Shown one piece after another: positions 38,237 to 46,993 of a stretch of DNA of 64,000 bases. Position 1 is the stretch's first letter; each line of letters begins with the position of its first letter. The notes below the pieces were generated by a model. That model worked only from the letters and a program-made list of their open reading frames with translations, was not told the origin of the DNA and made no database searches. The translations under genes were made by a program, and so were the position numbers. This stretch comes from Leuconostoc lactis (GTDB taxonomy: Bacteria > Bacillota > Bacilli > Lactobacillales > Lactobacillaceae): contig NZ_CP042420.1 in the NCBI RefSeq assembly GCF_007954625.1, positions 62,001 through 126,000 on the forward strand, read 5' to 3'.

Positions 38237-39148
38237 TTATATTGGTGTGACACGAACTTGTTGATAAATTGATGCAATTGTTGCTTTTGTGGCGATATCA
38301 TCGCTGAATGCCGTGGCTGTCCCACTGGCAACCGCCATTTTAAAACTTTCAAGCACATCGGCTGTTTGCAGCCAAGTGCCAACGAAACCGGCAATCATTG
38401 AATCGCCAGCACCGACCGAATTTTTCACCGTGCCAGCCACAGGGGCGGCGAAGTAATCACCATCGGGTGTTAGGAGTAGTGCGCCGTCACCAGCTAAAGA
38501 AACAATGGCCAATTGCGCGCCATCAGCAAGTAATTGGTGTCCCCAATGTTGGACAGCGGCTTGGGTGGTCAGGGTTGTGTGATACAGTTGGGCCAACTCA
38601 TGCCGATTTGGCTTCACCAGCAACGGGTGCTGGCTCAAAGCAGCTTGAAGTGGTGTACCCGTCGTATCGATCACAAATTGCGCTTGGTGTTGGGTAATTT
38701 TTTCAATGATTTGTTGATAAGTATCCGAATCTAAACTTTTAGGCACACTACCAGACAAAATCACCGTATCATCTGCTGTTAGCTGATCAAATTGTTGCAA
38801 GAAAGTTGCTAATTCATCCGGCGTAATCTCTGGGCCAGTCGCGTTGATTTCCGTTTCCACATCGGCTTTAATTTTTAAATTAATCCGTGTGTTACCCGCA
38901 ATGGTCGTAAAGGCTTGTTTGAGGTGTGGTTCATTTAACGTCGCTTGCAGGTGTTCACCGGTAAACCCGCCAATGAAGCCTAACGCGGTATTGTCGATGC
39001 CCAAATGGCTTAATAACCGACTCACGTTGATCCCCTTACCACCTGGAAATAATGTTTGCGAGGTTGACCGATTGGTTTCCCCCAGGGTCAGGACGGGTAA
39101 GCGTGTGATGTAATCCAATGATGGGTTTAATGTGACGGTATAGATCAT
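38237..39148 (-). CDS. fruK: 1-phosphofructokinase
   Basis: Phosphorylates fructose 1-phosphate to fructose 1,6-bisphosphate. PfkB/ribokinase family, 303 aa. MIYTVTLNPSLDYITRLP is the FruK-type N-terminus, FPGGKGINVSRLL binds the sugar, and the C-terminal NSVGAGDSMIAGF contains the GAGD catalytic motif. It overlaps fruR by 4 bp (ATGA) and precedes fruA. Confidence 0.95.
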   Translation of the reverse strand: MIYTVTLNPSLDYITRLPVLTLGETNRSTSQTLFPGGKGINVSRLLSHLGIDNTALGFIGGFTGEHLQATLNEPHLKQAFTTIAGNTRINLKIKADVETEINATGPEITPDELATFLQQFDQLTADDTVILSGSVPKSLDSDTYQQIIEKITQHQAQFVIDTTGTPLQAALSQHPLLVKPNRHELAQLYHTTLTTQAAVQHWGHQLLADGAQLAIVSLAGDGALLLTPDGDYFAAPVAGTVKNSVGAGDSMIAGFVGTWLQTADVLESFKMAVASGTATAFSDDIATKATIASIYQQVRVTPI

Positions 39149-39909
39149 TTTGTCTCCTCCGCTTCAATCACAGTCATGACTTGATGCAGTGCCTGACTTT
39201 GATCTGCTGTTAGTTGTGTGGTAATCAACGTGACTTGTGATAGATCAACCGCCTTGGCAAACGATGCCGTGCCAATCTTGCTGGCATCGGCTAAGACGTA
39301 GCTGGTTTGAGACCGTTCAACCACGGCCTTTTTTATCGCTGCCTCTTCTAAGTCCGGTGTGGTTATCCCAAAGTCAACGGACAAGCCGTCGGCACCAATG
39401 AAACTTGTTTGAAAGACCATGTGGTTAATTTGATTCACCGCCGTAGCGCCAATAACTGCATCCGTAGTTTGCTTGACCTGACCGCCAATGATCATCACCG
39501 GAATCATCAGATCAGATAGTTTAGCGGCATGATGCACCGAATTGGTCACCACCGTCACGGCTGGTTTTTTATCAGCCAGATAAGGAATCACCTCCCCAGT
39601 CGTGGTACCAGCATCTAAGAAAATCATTTCACCGCCTTTTAACTCGGCTGCCGCGCGCTTAGCGATTTGTTGCTTATCGGCTTGATAAATTGTGCGACGC
39701 TCAGAGACGGTCATGTTGTCCCGATCAGGCATGATCAATTCAACCCCACCGTGCACGCGTCGCACAACGCCTTCAGCAGCTAAGTCAGCCAAATCGCGCC
39801 GGACCGTCGAGAGCGACGTCTGCGTCGCCTTTTTTAATTCCTGTAATGAGACAAATTTATTTTTTTGAATAATGTCACGTAATCGCTTTTTTCTTTCTTC
39901 AACAATCAT
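39145..39909 (-). CDS. fruR: DeoR-family fructose operon repressor
   Basis: Repressor that usually answers to fructose 1-phosphate. The N-terminal DeoR winged helix (VSLQELKKATQTSLSTVRRD LADL region) is followed by a sugar-phosphate domain with FLDAGTTTGEVIPYL and IGADGLSVDFGIT. At 254 aa it has normal length. It is the first gene of fruR-fruK-fruA, so the operon is probably autoregulated, with CcpA acting through the cre upstream. Confidence 0.94.
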   Translation of the reverse strand: MIVEERKKRLRDIIQKNKFVSLQELKKATQTSLSTVRRDLADLAAEGVVRRVHGGVELIMPDRDNMTVSERRTIYQADKQQIAKRAAAELKGGEMIFLDAGTTTGEVIPYLADKKPAVTVVTNSVHHAAKLSDLMIPVMIIGGQVKQTTDAVIGATAVNQINHMVFQTSFIGADGLSVDFGITTPDLEEAAIKKAVVERSQTSYVLADASKIGTASFAKAVDLSQVTLITTQLTADQSQALHQVMTVIEAEETK

Positions 39910-39927
39910 TGGTTATCCTCATTAAAA

Positions 39928-39941
39928 CGTAAGCGCTTTCT
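39928..39941 (-). promoter_or_regulatory. cre-like site of the fructose operon
   Basis: AGAAAGCGCTTACG on the minus strand agrees with the cre consensus except at the first and last positions. It lies just after the predicted transcription start. Confidence 0.6.
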
Positions 39942-39951
39942 TTACGCTATT

Positions 39952-39980
39952 ATCATAACTTGATTTAATTTTAATTGCAA
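39952..39980 (-). promoter_or_regulatory. Promoter of fruR-fruK-fruA
   Basis: -35 TTGCAA and -10 TATGAT with 17-base spacing, 43 bp before the fruR start. Confidence 0.7.
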
Positions 39981-40016
39981 CCTTTTTCTATCATATTCTT
40001 TCAAATACTACCAAAT

Positions 40017-40046
40017 AAAAAGCAACCACTGTCGTGATTGCTTTGT
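40017..40046 (-). terminator. Terminator of the 5'-nucleotidase gene
   Basis: Stem AAGCAATCAC/GTGGTTGCTT with loop GACA, then TTTTTATTT on the minus strand. Confidence 0.85.
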
Positions 40047-40050
40047 TTAT

Positions 40051-40647
40051 CTATTCCCAATGGGCTTTTTCAAAATGATCCGTTGCGCCGTGTAAATCAT
40101 AATCGACGGCCTTCGCTTGTTCAATGGCACTTTCATGAAGTTTCCCAGTGCTTTGGTAAGCTTGCGCCACCAATTTCAGATAACTCACGAGTTCACCTGT
40201 CCATACTAATCGTGGATCATGGCCATACTGTAGCCAGAGACTATCGGCCGCTGGATCTAACCACTGACTAGCCCCATGATACGGGCGATCATCAATCAAA
40301 ATCCCGCCAACAGAATGCACCAGCCCTTTATCATGGGTCAACGTAACCCGCTTGTAAAACGGACTATCCGGCCCATCACCAAAATGTTCGGCTAACCATA
40401 AGAGTTTATCTTGCCAAGCACTGGCGTTTTGCCACGGTGCTGTGGATAGAATATGTAGTTCATAGACTGTTGACAACGTCTGTACCGCTGCCACTGCACC
40501 GGGCATTGGTGGCAAATTCCGGAAAATACCGGGGATCTGATCCGGTTTGTCGACTTGTAATTGTTGCGTATCAATCGTGTTTAAAATGGCTAAGGTATCG
40601 ACTAGCACATTATCCATATCTAAAAATAGTTTAGGCTTTGCTTGCAT
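40051..40647 (-). CDS. 5'(3')-deoxyribonucleotidase-type HAD phosphatase
   Basis: HAD-superfamily hydrolase related to 5'(3')-deoxyribonucleotidases (NT5C), probably dephosphorylating (deoxy)nucleoside monophosphates. At 198 aa, with the nucleophile motif FLDMDNVLVDT at the N-terminus, HILSTAPWQNASAW as motif II and GILIDDRPYHG as the acidic motif IV. The start is the ATG at 40647 with GGAG eight bases upstream. It is a single gene between two terminators. Confidence 0.85.
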   Translation of the reverse strand: MQAKPKLFLDMDNVLVDTLAILNTIDTQQLQVDKPDQIPGIFRNLPPMPGAVAAVQTLSTVYELHILSTAPWQNASAWQDKLLWLAEHFGDGPDSPFYKRVTLTHDKGLVHSVGGILIDDRPYHGASQWLDPAADSLWLQYGHDPRLVWTGELVSYLKLVAQAYQSTGKLHESAIEQAKAVDYDLHGATDHFEKAHWE

Positions 40648-40740
40648 GTGAATTTCTCCATTAAGATCAAAGTTAAAGAAAGCGCTTCCAACTTTGGATA
40701 GTTTTATTATAGCGGATTTCGTGTCAGAAACAAAGCACAA

Positions 40741-40770
40741 AAAAAGCCGAAGCAATCGCTCCGACTTTTT
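40741..40770 (-). terminator. Terminator of rpsP
   Basis: Stem AAAGTCGGAGC/GCTTCGGCTTT (one G-T pair) with loop GATT and a run of seven T. Confidence 0.9.
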
Positions 40771-40779
40771 GAGGTTGTT

Positions 40780-41193
40780 TTATACTAATGCCAACAATTC
40801 AGCCTTCTTAGCTGATGAAGCATATTCGATACCTTGGGCATCCAAGTATAGCTTGATTTCAACAACAGTGTTCTTTTCAGTTGGCTTTGCAACTGAAGCA
40901 GCAGGCTTTTCAGTAGCTGACTTCTTAGCAGCCTTAGCTTCAGCAAACTTTGCCAAAATACCAGCATGGCTCAACAAGTTGCGAACAGTTTCTGATGGTT
41001 GTGCACCATTGTTCAACCATGCCAAAATCTTGTCTTCATCCAATGTGATTTCTGCAGGTTGTGCGATTGGGTTGTATGTACCCACTGTTTCGATGAAACG
41101 GCCATCACGAGGTGAACGTGAATCAGCGATAACAACACGGTAGAAAGGACGCTTCTTGGCACCCATGCGCTTCAAACGGATCTTAACTGACAT
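40780..41193 (-). CDS. rpsP: Ribosomal protein S16 with C-terminal HeH/LEM-like extension
   Basis: 30S subunit protein S16. Residues 1 to about 88 are canonical ([58 protein letters not shown]). The usual length is 80-90 aa, but this protein has 137. After an Ala/Lys/Pro-rich linker, residues about 108-137 ([20 protein letters not shown], ending ELLALV) match the HeH/LEM-type helix-extended-helix pattern seen in phage and nucleic-acid-binding proteins. The gene has its own promoter and terminator and is not joined to rimM-trmD. Confidence 0.95.
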   Translation of the reverse strand: MSVKIRLKRMGAKKRPFYRVVIADSRSPRDGRFIETVGTYNPIAQPAEITLDEDKILAWLNNGAQPSETVRNLLSHAGILAKFAEAKAAKKSATEKPAASVAKPTEKNTVVEIKLYLDAQGIEYASSAKKAELLALV

Positions 41194-41247
41194 ATGTAAT
41201 GTCCTCCAAATTTCTTATGTGCTTTTTGCACGTTAATTTACTTTCTT

Positions 41248-41276
41248 ATTATGCCACGATTTAAAAACCGTGTCAA
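41248..41276 (-). promoter_or_regulatory. Promoter of rpsP
   Basis: Consensus -35 TTGACA and -10 CATAAT with 17-base spacing, preceded by TGG for an extended -10. A GTGC-AAAAA-GCAC hairpin sits in the leader before the ribosome-binding site. Confidence 0.85.
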
Positions 41277-41282
41277 GGGTTT

Positions 41283-42749
41283 TTACTTGACATCGATTAA
41301 CCAGCGACGCACTTGAGCCACGACATCTGTATGTAAGTAGCGCAAATTAATGTAAGCAGCACTGTCACCGTGCCGGACCACGACTTGTAAATGCTGTGCT
41401 TGGCGTGGCACCATAAAGATACTTTGTGACGCATTCAGCCCCTGGATTTTGTCACGGCGCACATAATACTGACGTTTCGTAAACCACGGGGTCGTTTGAA
41501 TTGCTAAGATATCACCAGCAATCGTTAACCGTTGATCACGCATACGCAACCAAGCCGCCGACAACCAAACTAACAGGAGCACGCCCGCCACTACCATCAT
41601 CACTGTATCAGAAACACCGTTGTGCCAATGCCAATGGGATGCTAGTACCCAGTAACTCCCAAGCACGAGGCTTAAAACACCCAGTCCCCACCACAACGTA
41701 TATTGGATTTGATAACGCAAAGCGTGTGGCACCGTTTTAACAGGTTGTAATGCGGGTAATGGCAAAGTTGGCAAGAACGGTCGTAGCACTTGTGTTGCTT
41801 CGGCTGCTTGAATCACTGGCATCAGCACAGTTTGGTGCGCCTCATTTTTATCTGACTTCACCGCTGACGCCAAAAAAACACTCACCGTCACCAAACGCAA
41901 AGCGCGGCGCAATAACGATTGTTCCAACTGGATAGCTTGCACGCGCGTTGTCCGCAACTGCATGGTGTGCTTAGTCAATAAACCACGCGCAATAGCCAGG
42001 TGCTGGCCAACACGGGTCAACGTAAACCCATAATACTGGTTATAAATTTTAAGAAAAGCCACGCCAATGCCTAAAAAGATGACTACAGCAGTCAACATCG
42101 CGTAAAACATCAGGCTGCCACCGCTTAACCAATGATCTAAGCCAGCCATCACACTTTCTGGTAGATGATTACTCACTTCAGATAACAGGGTCAAAATGAC
42201 ACCAATAATCCCCAAGCTACCAAATGACGTCAAGGCGTAACGGATTAAGGCCCGTTGGTCGATCTGATACGTGGCACTCGCCTGCGGTTGTGCTGTCGTC
42301 GTTGTGTCAACACTGGTGGTTTGCGCCGCTTGTCGGTAACGTTCAATGGTCGCAATTTGTGCTGGGGTTAAAGCGTTAAATGTTAACTGATCATCCGCTT
42401 TACCTGATGTCTCTATTCGCACTTGAAAGACTTCAAAAGGTTGGAAAATGAAGGGCTGCGTTTTGGTCAAGGTTTGTACACGTTCAAATGGGACATGGGT
42501 CCGACGTTTTACAAACACCCCTTGATGCACCGTGATTTCATGTGGCGTTAGCTCATAAGTAAAGAAAAACCACTTCACGACACCAAAAACCAGGGCAACC
42601 AACAAAAAACCGCCCGTCCACAGTGCCTGTTGGGTAAAATCGCGCTGGCCCTGCAACATCACAAACACAAACGGCAACAACAAATCTTTGGCCGTCTGCA
42701 TCACCATGGCAATCACGGCAAATTTTGATTGGCGCATGGGTTTAGTCAT
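41283..42749 (-). CDS. PH-domain membrane protein, YdbT-like
   Basis: Membrane protein of 488 aa with bacterial PH (bPH2, DUF304) domains between paired hydrophobic segments. ELTPHEITVHQGVFVKRRTH, QNIQ-like FERVQTLTKTQPF, then TRVGQHLAIARGLLTKHTM and a third copy near WFTKRQYYVRRDKIQGL show three repeats. In Bacillus the ydbS-ydbT pair is linked to resistance to certain bacteriocins; function here is inferred. The start at 42749 overlaps ydbS by 8 bp and has GGGAGG upstream. Confidence 0.82.
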   Translation of the reverse strand: MTKPMRQSKFAVIAMVMQTAKDLLLPFVFVMLQGQRDFTQQALWTGGFLLVALVFGVVKWFFFTYELTPHEITVHQGVFVKRRTHVPFERVQTLTKTQPFIFQPFEVFQVRIETSGKADDQLTFNALTPAQIATIERYRQAAQTTSVDTTTTAQPQASATYQIDQRALIRYALTSFGSLGIIGVILTLLSEVSNHLPESVMAGLDHWLSGGSLMFYAMLTAVVIFLGIGVAFLKIYNQYYGFTLTRVGQHLAIARGLLTKHTMQLRTTRVQAIQLEQSLLRRALRLVTVSVFLASAVKSDKNEAHQTVLMPVIQAAEATQVLRPFLPTLPLPALQPVKTVPHALRYQIQYTLWWGLGVLSLVLGSYWVLASHWHWHNGVSDTVMMVVAGVLLLVWLSAAWLRMRDQRLTIAGDILAIQTTPWFTKRQYYVRRDKIQGLNASQSIFMVPRQAQHLQVVVRHGDSAAYINLRYLHTDVVAQVRRWLIDVK

Positions 42750-43233
42750 CAGTCTCAACCTCCCTTGCCTGGCGGGCTGAGGCAATTAATTGATCACGCA
42801 ACGCTTGCGCGACATCTTCTGCAATGGCTTCAATTTTAAAGTTGTGGGCAGCGGTCACCACGATAACACTTTGCAAATGGTAATGTTGTAACAATGGACC
42901 CTGCTGAGTATCCACGTTTTGAATACGATTAACCGGCACTGTTGCCGTTTTTCGAAGGAAAAAACCCTGATAAATCGTCACCGCATCTGAGGTTAACAGA
43001 TACTTATGGTAGCGATAATAATACGGAATGAGTAGTATGTGTCCCACAACAAGGAGCACACCAATACTAAAAATCACATTAGTCATCGTCATCACTGTAC
43101 TTGACCAATGTGATTGGAAAACATAATTGCTGCCACCCCAAAGCACTAAGCCCGGTATCAGCAACAACACACCACGCGCCAACCACACTTTCTTGGCTGT
43201 CCGCGGTAAACTCTTAGCGTTTGTTGGTATCAT
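42742..43233 (-). CDS. PH-domain membrane protein, YdbS-like
   Basis: 163-aa companion of the YdbT-like protein. Two membrane segments (residues about 18-60) are followed by one bPH2 domain: YHKYLLTSDAVTIYQGFFLR, then VPVNRIQNVDTQQGPLLQHY. The pair is translated together (8-bp overlap) and probably forms one membrane complex. A 63-aa protein of unknown function precedes it. Confidence 0.82.
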   Translation of the reverse strand: MIPTNAKSLPRTAKKVWLARGVLLLIPGLVLWGGSNYVFQSHWSSTVMTMTNVIFSIGVLLVVGHILLIPYYYRYHKYLLTSDAVTIYQGFFLRKTATVPVNRIQNVDTQQGPLLQHYHLQSVIVVTAAHNFKIEAIAEDVAQALRDQLIASARQAREVETDD

Positions 43234-43254
43234 CTCGCAGCCCCCCAGCTACCA

Positions 43255-43446
43255 TTACTTGTGACGTTCAGCGTTAATTTCTTCACTCAACACAATTAAG
43301 TGATCTAACGCCCGTCGTGCCAAACGTGAGTCGTGCAAACGGTTGGCTTCATTTGTAATACCACCCAGCGTATGGGGCGTATTAATGTCTTTAATAATGG
43401 CAATTAACTGTTCATGCCAGGCTGCCAATTGGTCTTTGTCTGTCAT
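43255..43446 (-). CDS. Small protein of unknown function (63 aa)
   Basis: Not recognised. The protein is short, charged and predicted helical (MTDKDQLAAWHEQLIAIIKD, with a second helix RLARRALDHLIVLSEEINAE). A strong GGAGAAAATT precedes the ATG, and the gene is 21 bp upstream of the ydbS-like gene, so it is probably translated and co-transcribed with the PH-domain pair. Confidence 0.6.
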   Translation of the reverse strand: MTDKDQLAAWHEQLIAIIKDINTPHTLGGITNEANRLHDSRLARRALDHLIVLSEEINAERHK

Positions 43447-43525
43447 AATTTTCTCCTAATAAACAATTACGTATATTTTATCATGACTAGCAGCGAATTT
43501 CATGAAAAAACGTGCATTCTCATAA

Positions 43526-43681
43526 ATTAATTATGACAATATTCGTTTTGTTGCTAGTGTCGCGTTTGAACTGGTAATTGGCACGTACTCACGTATCATC
43601 GCCATTATTTTAATGCCGCTGACTAGTTGGCCCACCAGCCATCTTGGGGTAATGTTCGCTTTTTCTAGCAAAACCGCGTAG
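43526..43681 (+). pseudogene. Possible decayed membrane protein fragment
   Basis: A 52-codon open stretch without a start codon reads FVASVAFELVIGTYSRIIAI and then ILMPLTSWPTSHLGVMFAF, faintly like part of a DoxX-type membrane protein. It has no ribosome-binding site and lies upstream of the dck-type kinase promoter. Only the hydrophobic character and open frame support it; the remainder of 43447-43690 shows nothing else. Confidence 0.2.
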
Positions 43682-43690
43682 CCGGTTGAC

Positions 43691-43719
43691 TTGTTGTTTG
43701 CCCAGATTTTTTGTATAGT
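43691..43719 (+). promoter_or_regulatory. Promoter of the deoxynucleoside kinase gene
   Basis: -35 TTGTTG and -10 TATAGT with 17-base spacing and a TG before the -10; 30 bp before the start codon. Confidence 0.65.
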
Positions 43720-43749
43720 TAATAGGTTACTAAATAATTGGAGGTTGTC

Positions 43750-44382
43750 ATGGTGATTATTACAGCAGGCATGATTGGCGTTGGCAAAACGACATTAACG
43801 AGCTTGATCGCTGAACATTTTGGCACAAAAGCATTTTACGAACCCGTGGGCGACAATCCAGTCTTGCCACTTTATTACTCGGATCCAAAGCAGTATGGTT
43901 TCTTACTACAAATTTACTTCCTTAATCGTCGTTTCGACATGATTAAGCAAGCTTTGGCCGATGATAACAATGTCTTAGATCGTTCAATCTATGAAGATGC
44001 CCTTTTCACAGCTGAAAATCATAAAGATGGCAACATCACAGATGCTGAAATGGAAGTTTATACGCAATTGCTCGACAACATGATGGCAGAATTGCAAAAG
44101 CTCCCTAAAAAGGCGCCTGACCTCTTAGTCTATGCGGAAACAGACTTTGAAACGATCTTGTACCGCATCAAGAAGCGTGGTCGTGATTACGAACAATTCG
44201 ACGAAAATGACGAATTGCGCCAATACTACTTCCGTATTTGGTCAGCTTACCGCGATTGGTTTGAAGCCTATGATGCGTCACCTAAGATTAAGATTGACTT
44301 GCAAACTTATGACTTAGAAGAACCAGCTAATCAACAAATCATCTTAGATCAAATCGACGAAGCCCTAAAGGCCATTCGTTAA
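43750..44382 (+). CDS. Deoxynucleoside kinase
   Basis: Phosphorylates deoxyadenosine, deoxyguanosine or deoxycytidine for nucleotide salvage. At 210 aa, with Walker A GMIGVGKTT at residues 7-15, the substrate-binding YEPVGDNPVLPLYY, the DRSIYEDALF motif and the lid arginines in RIKKRGRDYEQFD. It belongs to the dAK/dGK/dCK family. The start is the ATG at 43750 with GGAGG nine bases upstream. It is one of few plus-strand genes here and faces ruvA across a shared terminator. Confidence 0.92.
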   Translation: MVIITAGMIGVGKTTLTSLIAEHFGTKAFYEPVGDNPVLPLYYSDPKQYGFLLQIYFLNRRFDMIKQALADDNNVLDRSIYEDALFTAENHKDGNITDAEMEVYTQLLDNMMAELQKLPKKAPDLLVYAETDFETILYRIKKRGRDYEQFDENDELRQYYFRIWSAYRDWFEAYDASPKIKIDLQTYDLEEPANQQIILDQIDEALKAIR

Positions 44383-44383
44383 T

Positions 44384-44461
44384 AAAAAACCACTTCGTTA
44401 GTGTGGTATACCCAAAAAGTTAAAGTAACTTTCGGGGTACACCACATCGAAGTGGTTTTTT
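44384..44461. terminator. Long bidirectional terminator between dNK and ruvA
   Basis: AAAAAACCACTTCG and its exact complement enclose an inner stem (TGTGGTRTACCC with near-complement and GTTA-AAG-TAAC at the tip), making a hairpin of about 78 bases. It has T-runs on both strands and serves both convergent genes. Confidence 0.9.
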
Positions 44462-45053
44462 ATTTGACTAATAATTTCAATGCTGAACGAATGTAGCCAT
44501 CCGTGGTATCTTCAGTTTGCGCCAAAGTTTTTTCAATCTTAGCGATTTCTTTGGCACTATATCCCAGCGACGTTAACGCTGCCAGCGCATCGGCTAGTGC
44601 CTGGTTGTTGGCTACTGGTTGGGCCGTCGTGAGATCCAAGCCAGCAGACACTGCCAAATCGTCTAACTTGCCTTTCAAATCTAAAATGATTTGTTGGGCT
44701 GTCTTCTTCCCCACGCCTGGGAATTGCGTCAAATAAGACGCATCATCATTAGCAACTGCGTTCACTAAGCCCTGGGCATCGCCACTAGCGAGAATAGCTA
44801 GCGCGCTTTTAGGACCAATGCCTGACACATTTAACAACTTATTGAATAAAATCTTCTCGTTTTCATCCATGAAACCATAAAGCGCGATTTCATTTTCCCG
44901 AACAATCTGCTCCACGTAGACATGCGATTCGACGTTTTGCTCAAAGCGGTAAGGGTTGGCCGTATATAACTTGTACCCGACCCCACTGCGATCACAAACC
45001 ACGATATAAGCCGGATAAATGTTGGTAATTAACCCATTAATGTATTCGTACAC
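44460..45053 (-). CDS. ruvA: Holliday junction branch migration protein RuvA
   Basis: Tetrameric DNA-binding subunit that places RuvB on Holliday junctions. At 197 aa: the OB domain starts MYEYINGLITNIYPAYIVV, the two helix-hairpin-helix motifs include LLNVSGIGPKSALAILAS and FPGVGKKTAQQIILDLKGKL, and the C-terminal three-helix domain (ALAALTSLGYSAKEI) contacts RuvB. It is separated from ruvB by queA and a phosphoesterase, unlike the usual ruvA-ruvB order. Confidence 0.96.
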   Translation of the reverse strand: MYEYINGLITNIYPAYIVVCDRSGVGYKLYTANPYRFEQNVESHVYVEQIVRENEIALYGFMDENEKILFNKLLNVSGIGPKSALAILASGDAQGLVNAVANDDASYLTQFPGVGKKTAQQIILDLKGKLDDLAVSAGLDLTTAQPVANNQALADALAALTSLGYSAKEIAKIEKTLAQTEDTTDGYIRSALKLLVK

Positions 45054-45077
45054 AAGCCATTCTCCTCAAATTATCCT

Positions 45078-46139
45078 TTAACCACGCTTCACAAACATCG
45101 CATCCCCAAAGCTAAAGAAACGATACTGATCAGCAACTGCGTGTTCATAGGCCTTTAAAATATTGTCACGGCCGGTAAACGCCGCCACCAGCATCACCAA
45201 AGTTGACTTTGGCAAATGGAAGTTCGTAATGAACGCATCCACCGTGGTCCACTGATAACCTGGCTTAATAAAGATGTCCGTCCAACCAGAATCAGCTTGC
45301 AACTTGCCATCAAACTTTGATCCAATCGTTTCGAGTGTTCGAATTGACGTGGTACCAGTGGCAATAATGCGCCCACCATTAGCATGCACGTCGTTCAAGG
45401 TGTCGGCTGCTTCTTGCGTGAGTTGGTAGAATTCTGAGTGCATCTTGTGATCTTCGATGTTTTCTTCTTCCACTGGTCGGAACGTCCCCAGTCCAACGTG
45501 AAGCGTTAATTCGACCGTTTTAACCCCTTTGGCACGCACCTTATCCAACAATTCTGGCGTCCAGTGCAACCCTGCCGTTGGTGCAGCTGCTGAGCCATCA
45601 ACCTTCGAATAAACGGTTTGATAACGTTCTTGATCGTCGAGCTTTTCCTTAATGTATGGTGGCAATGGCATTTCACCCAACTTTTCGAGTAACTCCATGA
45701 AAATACCATCGTAGTGGAATTCGATGTAACGGCCACCGTGTTCTAATTCACCAACAACTGTTGCCGTCATGATTGGGTTGTTAATGTCATCCCCAAACAC
45801 GATGGTTGAGCCAATGGGTGACTTTTTGGCTGGCTTCACCAATGTTTCCCAAACATCGCCATGATCTTGGCGTAACAACAACACTTCGGCATGCCCACCG
45901 GTTTCTGGTCGCGCACCGTGCAAACGGGCTGGCAGTACGCGTGAGTTATTCATGACAATGGCATCACCTGGTTCGACATAATCCAAAATGTCGTAAAAAT
46001 GCTTGTCTTCATAAGCACCAGTATCGGCATCTAACACCAAAAGCCGTGACGCATCACGTTGCTTGAGTGGTGTTTGCGCAATTAATGCTTCGGGCAAATC
46101 GTAATCAAAATCTGATAATTGGTATGGTTGTGCTGTCAT
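45078..46139 (-). CDS. queA: S-adenosylmethionine:tRNA ribosyltransferase-isomerase
   Basis: Makes epoxyqueuosine in tRNA by transferring the ribosyl part of SAM. At 353 aa it has the family start [48 protein letters not shown] and [17 protein letters not shown]. It overlaps the upstream phosphoesterase by 4 bp (ATGA) and lies 24 bp before ruvA. Confidence 0.97.
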   Translation of the reverse strand: MTAQPYQLSDFDYDLPEALIAQTPLKQRDASRLLVLDADTGAYEDKHFYDILDYVEPGDAIVMNNSRVLPARLHGARPETGGHAEVLLLRQDHGDVWETLVKPAKKSPIGSTIVFGDDINNPIMTATVVGELEHGGRYIEFHYDGIFMELLEKLGEMPLPPYIKEKLDDQERYQTVYSKVDGSAAAPTAGLHWTPELLDKVRAKGVKTVELTLHVGLGTFRPVEEENIEDHKMHSEFYQLTQEAADTLNDVHANGGRIIATGTTSIRTLETIGSKFDGKLQADSGWTDIFIKPGYQWTTVDAFITNFHLPKSTLVMLVAAFTGRDNILKAYEHAVADQYRFFSFGDAMFVKRG

Positions 46140-46993
46140 CTATTTCCACCTGTATTGCCACTCAAGCCGGTTGTTTTTTCAAATTCAAAACCAGTTTGGG
46201 CAACTTTTTCTTTTTCTTCTGCTGTTAATACTTTGTTTTCGTTGGGGATATTGAACTTTTCTAAGACATCCGCATACGTTAGGCCATTGGCGTTAAGATA
46301 CGCCACCAACAAAGCCAATTCATGCCGCTGCGTAGCGGTTGGCTTATTGATCGTAATCGTCTCATCAAAGGCCCGTTCCACCAATCGGTCAAATCGCTTG
46401 TTTTCCGATTCGATTTGATAACTTGCTTCAATCGCTGCTAAACGTGCCTGCAGCAGCGGTGTCAGTTCGTCAAAGCTGATCGGTTGCCCGAAAGGTCGCG
46501 TTTGCATAAAGGCCGAATCTAATGACAAATTCACCATGCCATCCCGCTGATATTCTGCTTCGTGAATATGCCCATGCACGGATAAAATCGGATAAGGCAA
46601 ATCAACGGCATAATGGCTCAGCCACACTTGAATCCCGTTTATTTTCAACGCCTTGGCCGTCGGTTCATATGCCACTAACCGTGCTTCAGGCGCCTTTAAA
46701 GCGGCCTTAATTTGATCAGAATGGTCATGATTGCCCTTAAAGAAGACCTTTTGCCCATTTAAACGCGCCAACTGGGCGACAAAGTCTTGCTTCTTACGAA
46801 ACATCCCTAAATCACCCAAAAAATAAACCGTATCCTCAGCAGATACCGTCTCATTCCAAGTTTTCTCAAGATAGGCATTCATATTTTCAATCGTCGGGTC
46901 GATGCCAAGTGCGCTAAGCGATGCCTCACGCGACTTGTCAAAATATAAAATCTTTTCGTGACTAAAATGTGTATCTGAAATAATATAATCCAT
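46136..46993 (-). CDS. Calcineurin-like metallophosphoesterase
   Basis: A 285-aa protein with the full metallophosphoesterase motif set: [27 protein letters not shown] and SVHGHIHEA, within the first 180 residues. The C-terminal 100 residues form a charged helical extension ([19 protein letters not shown]) not typical of the family. It is wedged between ruvB (one-base overlap TAATG) and queA (4-bp overlap), so it is co-translated with DNA and tRNA maintenance genes. Substrate unknown. Confidence 0.82.
   Translation of the reverse strand: MDYIISDTHFSHEKILYFDKSREASLSALGIDPTIENMNAYLEKTWNETVSAEDTVYFLGDLGMFRKKQDFVAQLARLNGQKVFFKGNHDHSDQIKAALKAPEARLVAYEPTAKALKINGIQVWLSHYAVDLPYPILSVHGHIHEAEYQRDGMVNLSLDSAFMQTRPFGQPISFDELTPLLQARLAAIEASYQIESENKRFDRLVERAFDETITINKPTATQRHELALLVAYLNANGLTYADVLEKFNIPNENKVLTAEEKEKVAQTGFEFEKTTGLSGNTGGNR

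Noticed and set aside
44384..44461. Riboswitch or mobile-element inverted repeat
   Set aside because: Placed exactly between two convergent stop codons with T-runs on both strands, so a terminator is sufficient.
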